This document shows, piece after piece, positions 1 to 7,400 of a stretch of DNA of 35,727 bases. The position numbers were made by a program, and so were the translations under genes. The notes under the pieces were generated by a model. It did not search any database, was not told the origin of the DNA, and worked only from the letters and a program-made list of their open reading frames with translations. The stretch's first letter is position 1. Every line of letters starts with the position of its first letter. Source of the stretch: Corynebacterium sp. (GTDB lineage: Bacteria; Actinomycetota; Actinomycetes; Mycobacteriales; Mycobacteriaceae); assembly GCF_030538285.1 (NCBI RefSeq), contig NZ_JAUNUG010000032.1, positions 1 through 35,727 of the forward strand, read 5' to 3'.

Positions 1-303
1 TGCGGGGTCATGAAGCCCTGTTGCGCCATCCAGATCTCATGCGCTACGGGGGTTTTCAGGAACTCGATAAAGGCGGGGCCGACCGGGTTATCGGTCAGCA
101 GCGCGAATGACGTGCCGCCACCCAAAAGCGGCTGACCCAGTCCGGCCTCATCCGAGGCGGGGAAATAGAAGAAATCCGCATCCCGCCCGATCTGGGTGCC
201 CTCGGGGAAGAAGGTCGTGATAAAACTGGCCTGACGGTGCATATAGCAACCCGGCGGGCTGGTGAACAAACCGTTCGGGCTGTCGCGGAAATCGGTCGAG
301 GCC
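1..303 (-). pseudogene. C-terminal fragment of an AglE-like sugar ABC transporter substrate-binding protein
   Basis: Read on the minus strand from about 300 down to the left edge, one frame is fully open and gives a coherent protein. It contains GLFTSPPGCYMHRQASF, then FFPEGTQIG, DADFFYFPASDEAGLG, LLGGGTSFALL and FIEFLKTPVAHEIWMAQQGF. This matches what I know of the C-terminal lobe of alpha-glucoside type (AglE-like) solute-binding proteins, including the conserved Pro-Pro-x-Cys and His-Arg-Gln-(Ala/Gly) segment. The homology stops sharply near STDFRDSPN (about 274-300). Upstream, the frame only mirrors the proline-rich coding sequence of the opposite gene. The fragment therefore has no N-terminal half here, and it runs off the left edge. 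Codon choice (TTT, AAA, GGT present) differs from the neighbours and reminds me of alphaproteobacteria. A rearrangement or assembly chimera is the likely explanation. Confidence 0.75.
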
Positions 304-1566
304 ACCGCGCCGGTGCCCCCCGCCGAGCCGTCCGCCGCTCCGTCCGCGACGCCGGACACCCCGGAGCCACCTCTGGCAACGGAGCCCCCAGAGTCGCCGG
401 AAATCCCGGAGCGCCGGGAGAGCGCACAGGAGCTCATCGAGCGCCTCCGTGAGCAGGACAGTGAGACGAACGAGAAGAGCGCGACGAGCAAGGCCGACGA
501 CGTCGCTGTCCCGCCAGCGGGCCGGGAGAAGAAGGACCCGGTCACCGAGCAGCCGCGGGGGATGTTCACCAGCTCTGCCACCCCGCCGCCTCCGGCTTCC
601 GAGCAGCCGGAACCTGCCGCCTATGATCTGACTCCCCCTCCCGCACTGGACCAGTCCACCCTGGTCAACCGGGTGCGTCGCGCCCCGAAGGGCGGGTGGC
701 GGCGGTTGGTGCACACCATCTCCGGTGGGCACATCAATCCGGGTGAGTCGGAGAAGCAGCTGCTGCAGGACGCCCTCGAGGAGCAGATCTGTGCGCCGCT
801 GCGCGGCGATTACCGCATCGCGGTGATGTCGCTCAAGGGCGGGGTGGGGAAGACGACGACCACGGTGGCGCTGGGCGGCATCTTCGCCACTGTGCGCGGC
901 GACCGGGTCATCGCCATCGACGCGAACCCGGACCTGGGGACCCTGGCGCAGCGGGTGGCTGCTCCGGGACCCGCCACGATCCGGGATCTCCTCGCGGCGG
1001 AGGACACGTCCCGCTACCCGGTGGTGCGTTCATTCACCACGCAGGCGACCTCGCGCCTGGAGGTGATCGGTTCGGAGCGTGACCCCGCGGTATCCGAGGC
1101 CTTCAGCGAGGACGACTACCGGCACGCCATCGACATCCTGCAGCACCATTACAACGTTATCCTCACCGACTGCGGCACCGGCCTCATGCATTCGGCAATG
1201 TCCGGCGTGCTCGATCTGGCGAACACGCTGGTGTTGGTGACGTCCCCGGCGCTGGACGGCGCGCAGTCCGCGGCAGCCACGCTCGACTGGCTCAATCTCC
1301 ACGGTTACGAGCAGTTGGCGGCCAATGCGGTGGTGGTCATATCGGCGGCGAATCCGGGGCAGGCGAGCATCGACATGGAGCAGCTCATCAGCCACTTCCG
1401 CTCCCGGACCCGGGCGGTCCATGTCGTTCCGTTCGACCGCCACCTGTCTGAAGGGGCGACGATCGACATGGATCTTCTTGATCGTCGCACCCACCAGGCC
1501 TACATGGAGCTGGCCGCGATCGTCGCGGAGGATTTCGATTCATGGCACCGTCACGCCGCTCCGTGA
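262..1566 (+). CDS. MinD/ParA-like ATPase of the type VII secretion locus (EspI-like), N-terminus uncertain
   Basis: The protein of up to 434 residues has a Pro/Glu/Ala-rich, probably disordered first 130 residues and a SIMIBI-class ATPase domain after about residue 180. The deviant Walker A motif KGGVGKTTT lies at 192-200. Asp220 in VIAIDANPDLGTL matches the switch I region, and Asp303 in YNVILTDCGTG the switch II/Walker B region. This layout (proline-rich arm plus MinD-like domain in an ESX locus) is that of mycobacterial EspI. Its exact role is unsettled; regulation of secretion by ATP level has been proposed for EspI. The GTG at 262 is only the first possible start in the frame. The first 13 codons are antisense to the sugar-binding protein fragment, so the true N-terminus is probably missing. 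It overlaps the next gene by 25 bases, suggesting a shared operon. Confidence 0.8.
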   Translation: MNKPFGLSRKSVEATAPVPPAEPSAAPSATPDTPEPPLATEPPESPEIPERRESAQELIERLREQDSETNEKSATSKADDVAVPPAGREKKDPVTEQPRGMFTSSATPPPPASEQPEPAAYDLTPPPALDQSTLVNRVRRAPKGGWRRLVHTISGGHINPGESEKQLLQDALEEQICAPLRGDYRIAVMSLKGGVGKTTTTVALGGIFATVRGDRVIAIDANPDLGTLAQRVAAPGPATIRDLLAAEDTSRYPVVRSFTTQATSRLEVIGSERDPAVSEAFSEDDYRHAIDILQHHYNVILTDCGTGLMHSAMSGVLDLANTLVLVTSPALDGAQSAAATLDWLNLHGYEQLAANAVVVISAANPGQASIDMEQLISHFRSRTRAVHVVPFDRHLSEGATIDMDLLDRRTHQAYMELAAIVAEDFDSWHRHAAP

Positions 1567-2201
1567 GTGCCGGCGCCCTCGTAGCACTGTGCTTGTCGAC
1601 GTCCGCCTGTTCCGCCCGTCTCGAGCCGTCACCGCCCGTGCTCCACAAGGACGTCGACCAGATGCAGCAGTGGTCCAGCTCCCGTGCGGAGCCCTATGGC
1701 ATCCCGGAGCGCCAGTTGCGGGCCTACGCCTTTGCTGCTTGGCGCATTCACCAGGATTCGGGTTGTCAGGTGGGATGGCCCACCCTCGCTGCGCTCGGTT
1801 CCGTCCTCAGCGACCACGGTCGCATCGACGCCGGCGAGGTCACCGAAGACGGCTCCACGACCGTTGCTCTGCGGGGACTCAACCTCGTCCACCCGGACCG
1901 CCCCCAGGAGGTGCCGGACACCGATGCGGGCACCGTCGACGGGGATTCCCAGCGTGACATCCCCGTCGGCCCTCTGCAGATCATGCCGAGCCGATGGGAG
2001 CAGTTCGGCATCTCCGCCGAACCGGGGCGTCCGGCTGACCCCGACAATGTCGATGACGCAGCCCTCACCACCGCCCGGATCCTGTGCACCGCCGGCGACC
2101 CGACAACCCCTGAGGGATGGGATTCCGGGCTGAAGGAGATCGACCCGGACCCTGAGTTCATCACGGCGGTCCACGCACGCGCCAAGGAGTACTCCCGATG
2201 A
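1542..2201 (+). CDS. Secreted MltB-type transglycosylase-like protein lacking the catalytic glutamate
   Basis: This is a 219-residue exported protein. Arg5-Arg6 followed by a hydrophobic stretch to Cys23 forms a signal peptide, and STSAC may be a weak lipobox. The fold signature is that of actinobacterial MltB/SLT_2 lytic transglycosylases: W79-P-T-L-A-A-L-G, then SDHGR at 90-94, GPLQIMPSRWEQFG, and NVDDAALTTARILC with the conserved Cys. In active relatives the helix reads (I/V)ESxHG with a catalytic Glu. Here the position is Leu89, encoded CTC. The protein is therefore probably a non-hydrolytic peptidoglycan-binding relative. It could help the type VII apparatus pass the cell wall; that role is inferred from position only. 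The ATG at 1542 is preferred over GTG 1563 because only it gives a positively charged signal-peptide start. The gene overlaps the lipoprotein downstream by 4 bases. Confidence 0.75.
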   Translation: MAPSRRSVSAGALVALCLSTSACSARLEPSPPVLHKDVDQMQQWSSSRAEPYGIPERQLRAYAFAAWRIHQDSGCQVGWPTLAALGSVLSDHGRIDAGEVTEDGSTTVALRGLNLVHPDRPQEVPDTDAGTVDGDSQRDIPVGPLQIMPSRWEQFGISAEPGRPADPDNVDDAALTTARILCTAGDPTTPEGWDSGLKEIDPDPEFITAVHARAKEYSR

Positions 2202-2566
2202 GCCGCCGTCACGTCGTTCTTCTCTTCACTGCACTGTCGCTGCCACTCGCCGGTTGCGGTGCCCCGGGGTGGGCGAAAGAGGAGACACTGGAACACCACA
2301 TCCCTCCCCTGGGGCAGCTTCCCGATCTCCCCGCCTATTACCTCCCGCCCCCGCCGGAGGAAACCACGCAGGCGCCGGCACCTCTACCTCCTCCCCCGGC
2401 GCCGGCACCGGTTCCCGTTCCGGAACCGGCCCCTCAGCCGGCGCCGGCACCACAGCCGGCACCAACGGTGACAGTCACCCGCCAGGAGGCACCTCCGCCT
2501 CCTCCTCCACCCCCTCCACCGGACGACGCGATCCGCATCCATGTCCCCGACTTCCTCCGCCCCTGA
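2198..2566 (+). CDS. Small proline-rich lipoprotein
   Basis: The product has 122 residues. MSRRHVVLLFTALSLPLAGC is a textbook lipoprotein signal with lipobox LAGC (Cys20), so the mature protein should be lipid-anchored on the outer face of the plasma membrane. From about residue 45 it consists almost entirely of Pro, Ala, Glu and Val, with PAP repeats and a run of ten prolines, and it ends in IRIHVPDFLRP. Such a rod-like region could span the cell wall. No enzymatic motif is visible. The start overlaps the stop of the preceding gene (ATGA), implying translational coupling within the MinD-like/transglycosylase-like operon. I do not recognise a named family. The low-complexity sequence makes homology search unreliable. 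Confidence 0.7.
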   Translation: MSRRHVVLLFTALSLPLAGCGAPGWAKEETLEHHIPPLGQLPDLPAYYLPPPPEETTQAPAPLPPPPAPAPVPVPEPAPQPAPAPQPAPTVTVTRQEAPPPPPPPPPPDDAIRIHVPDFLRP

Positions 2567-2589
2567 CCTCCCCTCCTGAATGAGACGAC

Positions 2590-2802
2590 ATGAGCGAGAC
2601 AACCCAGCCCCGCAAAGACCACCGCGCCACCGTGCAGGCCCACGCACTCCGTATGTCCTTGGCTGATTCAGCAATCCGCTTCGGCGCCACCGAACCATCG
2701 CTTCCACCACGACGTCCGGGCATCCTCTTCTTCTCTGCCGTTGTGGCGTCCGTGGCGCTGGTGGTCACCATAGGCGCGGCTGTGGTCATACAAATGCTCT
2801 GA
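2590..2802 (+). CDS. Small single-helix membrane protein of the ESX locus, unknown function
   Basis: This 70-residue protein has a charged N-terminal half and one predicted transmembrane helix at about 45-68 (ILFFSAVVASVALVVTIGAA), ending two residues later. Topology is probably N-inside. It lies 23 bases after the lipoprotein gene in the same direction and is the last plus-strand gene before the convergent AT-richer cassette. The Shine-Dalgarno sequence (GAATGAGACGAC) is weak, which fits translation by coupling. I recognise no family. Association with the secretion apparatus is an inference from position. Confidence 0.6.
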   Translation: MSETTQPRKDHRATVQAHALRMSLADSAIRFGATEPSLPPRRPGILFFSAVVASVALVVTIGAAVVIQML

Positions 2803-2861
2803 GACGAAGGCCCGCAACCCGCACCACCGGCTCACGCACCTCTCTCATAGCCATAACGTCC

Positions 2862-3230
2862 TCAGATCAACCATTCAGTGTCGAAATCGGAGCCGATGAA
2901 CCGGGAATCAAGAAACTCAACATCCTTGAAATGAGGACACTTTGGCTCATATTTGTCGACCAAGTCATCCCACGACGTGATGTCATCAAGCACCTCCCGC
3001 AGTGCCGCCATCACCGTCGTCACATCCTTACGCCGCAGATCCAGATCATCCCACCCCGGCACCATGTCACGCCACCACTCTTCCAACCCCTTCGAGTCCA
3101 AGAAGGTATCCAGAGCATGATCAAATGAGACACCACGACCCCCCCCCGTGTAATCCACCATCAAATCATCACTGTCGATACTGAGTAATGATGATGGGGA
3201 TGATGGCATGTAAAATCCATTATCCTTCAT
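2862..3230 (-). CDS. Hypothetical acidic protein, possible orphan immunity protein
   Basis: The product is a 122-residue, strongly acidic soluble protein without signal peptide or membrane helix. It has many Asp residues and Trp pairs, including EEWWRDMVPGWDDLDL. Size, acidity and position, as the last gene of a minus-strand series after an Rhs toxin, fit an immunity protein, but I recognise no family. Base composition is clearly lower in GC than the flanking secretion genes, as expected for a horizontally moving toxin-immunity tail. A run of nine Gs in the coding strand (3139-3147) encodes Gly-Gly-Gly at residues 29-31 and could cause frameshifting. The stop is convergent with the small membrane protein gene 60 bases away. 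Confidence 0.55.
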   Translation of the reverse strand: MKDNGFYMPSSPSSLLSIDSDDLMVDYTGGGRGVSFDHALDTFLDSKGLEEWWRDMVPGWDDLDLRRKDVTTVMAALREVLDDITSWDDLVDKYEPKCPHFKDVEFLDSRFIGSDFDTEWLI

Positions 3231-3263
3231 CTCGGTGACATAGCGAAGCGGCTTGTAACGCAG

Positions 3264-3479
3264 TTAGATGTTGAGACACTTCCGCGCCGACTCCTTGGCA
3301 ATACGAAACTCATGCCTCACCCCATTTGCTTCGTAGGACCACACCATCGCGCGACCCTCCCGCACGAACAAGCCATCCATGACCTCCAGGACCATCGCCC
3401 GGAAATTCCCGAAATTGTACTCCATGTCACCTCTATAACAGTCGCAGCACTTAAGGATCTCAAGAACTGAGCGACTCAC
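3264..3479 (-). CDS. Short hypothetical protein in the Rhs-downstream cassette
   Basis: This 71-residue frame begins at ATG 3479. It contains LEILKCCDCYRGD, MVLEVMDGLF and MVWSYEANGVRHEFRIAKESA, which looks like a short alpha/beta protein. No signal peptide or membrane segment is present. It sits 45 bases after the second paralogous immunity-type gene and 33 bases before the acidic 122-residue gene, on the same strand and in the same AT-richer block. It may be an orphan immunity gene or a piece of a longer decayed gene. I recognise no family. Confidence 0.45.
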   Translation of the reverse strand: MSRSVLEILKCCDCYRGDMEYNFGNFRAMVLEVMDGLFVREGRAMVWSYEANGVRHEFRIAKESARKCLNI

Positions 3480-3524
3480 TCATAGGCAAGCTACGAAACT
3501 TTCCACTGTCTGGCGTCCTTGAAG

Positions 3525-4034
3525 TCAACTACGTCTTGGATCTATATCCCGCCCATCCACTCTCGGCGAACGAGACACGGCTATTACCAATCCGGAGGGC
3601 AATAATGTCCCTTCAGGGTCAATCGCAGAGCTTTCCACATACACTGTCACGTTCGTAGGACCACTCCAAGGTAATGGTATGAGGAGGCTATCTCCATCTC
3701 GCGCGAACTTGCCGGAGGTATTGGCCAACGGTCCAATTTTAATACCAGTATCTGCAACTTGAAGGACTCCCTCCACGACAACTGGAAGATCTTGCGCATC
3801 CCCCACAAGTGTTAAGGGAAAGTAGTCGAGATCTCTGCCATCGACCATAACCGTACGAACTGAGATTGACGTCTCTGATAATGCATAAAGGAAGTCCCTA
3901 TCCCACTCAGCTCTATTGGGCCCCAACCTCTCTCCATAGATGGTCACTAATCCATCCTCAGGATATGAGTCAAGCGCGATTGGCTCAAAGCTTGCCTTAC
4001 GGTCCAACGTTTTCCATCCTTTCGATGCAGACAA
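3525..4034 (-). CDS. Candidate immunity protein 2, paralogue of the upstream gene
   Basis: The product has up to 169 residues, no signal peptide and a beta-rich look. It shares a pattern with the gene just upstream: FPxxxxG in the first half, IPLPWSGPTNVTVYV (IPVPWSGSVCVRVF in the partner), and LPSGLVIAVSR (LPTGLIVCIER in the partner). This marks a tandem duplication followed by strong divergence. The frame opens at TTG 4034. The TTG at 4007, which follows GAAAGGATGG, would align better with the partner's N-terminus. Overlap with the upstream gene suggests translational coupling. Its place directly behind the Rhs toxin and the partner suggests neutralisation of the DNase domain or of a related allele. 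That is inference; I know no named family. Confidence 0.65.
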   Translation of the reverse strand: MSASKGWKTLDRKASFEPIALDSYPEDGLVTIYGERLGPNRAEWDRDFLYALSETSISVRTVMVDGRDLDYFPLTLVGDAQDLPVVVEGVLQVADTGIKIGPLANTSGKFARDGDSLLIPLPWSGPTNVTVYVESSAIDPEGTLLPSGLVIAVSRSPRVDGRDIDPRRS

Positions 4035-4437
4035 TTAGGCCTGTGGGAAGATTTGGAGGCTCGCTCTGCATATCTACACTCGAAGAGAACACTCGCACAC
4101 AGACGCTACCGCTCCAGGGTACAGGTATCATGCATCCAATAATGCCTCTTTCAAGCTGCTCTCCAGCAGAACGAGCATGTGCTATTTCGACTCCTCTTTC
4201 GTCTATTTCAAGCACGCATTCGAGAATTTTCATTCCTCGAAGGCCGGAACAAGTTCCGACTTGTATTTCCACCGGGAATTGATCTGATTCTTCTGCAACT
4301 ACTACTGTGATGCTTCCCGGGGTGGTCGTGTATCGCAGATTGTCGCCCCACTCCCACGGAGCATCGTCTTGCTTGCCAAAAATTTGGACAATTCCGTAGG
4401 CAGACCAAGCGGATAGGTTAAATACCTTTGACGTCAC
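3997..4437 (-). CDS. Candidate cognate immunity protein for the Rhs-NucA toxin
   Basis: The 146-residue protein starts at a GTG whose last bases overlap the Rhs stop codon (GTGA, 4434-4437), the usual arrangement for a toxin and its cognate immunity gene. It lacks a signal peptide, so it should act in the cytoplasm. It is beta-rich, with FPVEIQVGTCSG, VLEIDERGVEIAHA, MIPVPWSGSVCVRVF and LPTGLIVCIER, and is paralogous to the next gene. GC content falls well below that of the Rhs core, as is typical for the exchangeable tail of polymorphic toxin loci. No family name is recognised, so the immunity function rests on position. Confidence 0.7.
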   Translation of the reverse strand: MTSKVFNLSAWSAYGIVQIFGKQDDAPWEWGDNLRYTTTPGSITVVVAEESDQFPVEIQVGTCSGLRGMKILECVLEIDERGVEIAHARSAGEQLERGIIGCMIPVPWSGSVCVRVFSSSVDMQSEPPNLPTGLIVCIERMENVGP

Positions 4438-7400
4438 TCAACGAGCCTAACATGAAACCAATCTCCGATGCCCACTTTGTTGTTCCTTATAAAGCTGCCC
4501 AACATGCCTCCTTGGCTATTCTGCGCATTTTGCGAGACTCCTAGGACAGTAGAACCAGTTCCACCTTGAGCTGTAGAAGCATAAGGGAACTCATCGGGAC
4601 TAAGCGGTCCGTTCCATCCCCTAATAGCATCGCGCCGATTTGCACTTCCGAGATCCGATCCAATGCGCTGCAGAAGATCAGGCTGCCCATCGTTCATAGC
4701 TCGAATAAAGGTAGTGGCGGTTTCAGGGTGCGCACTTCGTGAGAGCTCGAGAACGTGCGGATTCAATTTGTGCCCAAGTCTTGGATGGCCATCAACAACA
4801 CTATCCGCGTCTATGACATTTTTGAGGGTTTGTTTGTCAAGGGCTCGCTGATGTGCGTTCAATCCGAGTACATCGACCCAGGATCCGGGGTGGATCACAT
4901 ACCCCTGTGCGCTGCTGACGTTCGGACGGACCCCAAGGGGGTCTTGTGCGCCGTAGACGCCGGCTTCTGGGTAATAGGACCGGTAGCGGTTGTACACCCA
5001 CCCCGACTCAGCATCCTCGTACTGCCCGGTAAACAACAGCGGTGATTCGAATAGGCCTGTCCAGGAGCGTTGCCCGTACAGCGACTGGGTGACACGACCC
5101 ACCACCTCACCGGTGCCGGTGTCGAGGATCTCTCGGGGTGCACCCGCCAGGTCCGTGACCAACGCAAAGAACTGCGCGTCCACCTCAGCCTGCGACCAGT
5201 TCGACACCGGCTTGTCAGGCGCACCCGGCACGCCTGGTTGGTGGTGCAGGTGTACCTGCCCCGTCAGCTCCCCGGTACCCGGGTCTCGTACCCACACCAT
5301 CGCCTGGCTCTGGCGCTGTGGGTCCATGCTTACGGTCTCCTGCTGGGCAACCAGCACGTCACGATCGTGAACAAACACCACCCGCGAGAGAACCATCCCT
5401 GAAGCTGCCTCGACCTGCTCCTTCGCCACGCGTCGACCCAGACCGTCATAGACATACCGCCAGCCCACTCCTGGTTCCTCGGAGGAAGTGAATCCGATCG
5501 GTTGGCCGGAGTCCCGGTAGAAGAACTGGTGCACCACCGGCGGCTTCGACAATCGCTTACGCACGGTACGCACCACCCGCCCCGCAGCGTCATACTCATA
5601 GCGGGTCAACCCGACCTTTACCGGCCGGGTCCCCTCCGCCTCGACGTCACCTCGGGCCAGGGTGCCGGCACCAGAGACTTCCTCCTCACCGAAGCGCCTG
5701 AGCCCCGGGGACACATGATCGAGCCGCCCTGCCGGGGTGAACCCGTAGCGTTCACCACCGGCCCCGTCACCGTGGTCGACACCGATGGCCCTGCCCACCG
5801 CATCAACGTCAAAGATGCTCTGACCGGCGAGCTGATCGATGACTGCGACCAGCGCGTTATCACCCCGCCAGCGATACTCTCGCCCGGCCAGGGCACGCAC
5901 CCCGCCAGCAACACGGCTATCGAGCGTCGTCACCTGATCGCTGGTCACGCGATTACGCGTGTCGTACCCAAATTCCCGGACCACGGATCCGGATGTCCAC
6001 CGGGAGCGACGACCCACCGCATCGGCTGCGGTCTCCACCCGGGCGATCTGAGAAGTGTCTTCCCTGTCGCCGACCCGCATAGTGACGGTGCTCAGCTCGC
6101 CTGCCTCATCACGGGCATAGGACTCCTCCCACCAGGTCCCGTCAGGAAGCCGCAGTCGGGTCCCGGAGTACTGCCCGGCGGGAGAATAGTCATAGACCAC
6201 CGAGGTGGTTTCCCCACTGGTCAGCGCGACTGTCTCGCCCTTGGCCCGACCCCACTGGTCGCGGAGGATCTCCACGTTTGTCTCCGGGGTGACGATCGAC
6301 ACCACCCGCCCCGCATTGTCATAGTGCATCCGCGTGAGATTTTCACCTGCCGTACGTGTTGTCACCCGGCCGGCCTTGTCGCGCCGTGTTACCACCGTGC
6401 CCGCCCCATCCGTGATCGACATGGCCCGCTGATCCGGATCCACGTCGATGCGGGTCTCATAGCCGTTGTAGTCCACTTCTCGCACCACCTGGCCATCCAG
6501 GTTGTACTCGTAGGTCCAGACCATCGCATCCGCGTTGATCAACGTCACCGGCTCCAGCTGCGAGTTGTACACCACCCGGGTCACCGCCCCGGTCGCGTCA
6601 ACAACTTCCGCAGGGGTGTCGAACACCGTGAACCGGGTGCGCGTGACCGCACCTTCTTCGTTGATCGCCTCGATCTGGTTGCCTTCTCCGTCATAGCGGG
6701 CCGACAGCGATGTGCCGTCCGGGTGGGTCACCGTTACCGGCCACCCCTCCGGGGAGTAGGCCACCACGGTGGTCTCCCCCACCGGGTTCATCGACTCGAC
6801 CACCAGGCCCCGGACATCACGCTGCATCGACCATCGACGCCCCGCTCCATCCGTACGCGCCACCACCCGACCGGCACCATCGCAGTCCACCAGCATGGTT
6901 ACCCCCGAAGGATCAGTCACCGAGGAGACCACCACACCAGAGACGCGCCACTCATACCCGTAGATCGTCCGCGCCCCGTCCGGAGCGGTGACAGCGGTGA
7001 CCAGACCCGCCTCATCGACCTCATATTCCGTGACCAGACCGTCCCGGCCCACCACCTCGGCTGCTCGCCCCCAGGCACCCGGGGTCACCGCAATAGAGGT
7101 CCCGTCCGCGAGGTCCTCACCGATGACCACCCCACGCTCATCCCGATACACACGGTGCACGCCCCCCGAGGCAGCAGTTTCCTCCACCACCTGGTGGAAC
7201 TGGTTGTACGCACGGTCGACCATCGCCCCTTCCGGAGAAATGATCCGCCACACATCGCCTGCCACCGTCGAGCGATACACCGTGGCCCGCACATCGCCGA
7301 GTACCTCGTCCGCCAACCATCCGGCCGGCACCTGGTGATGCGCACTCGAGCGCTCACCATCACGCCCCCGCCCCGTCAGACCCGCCCCGCTGAGGCCTTG

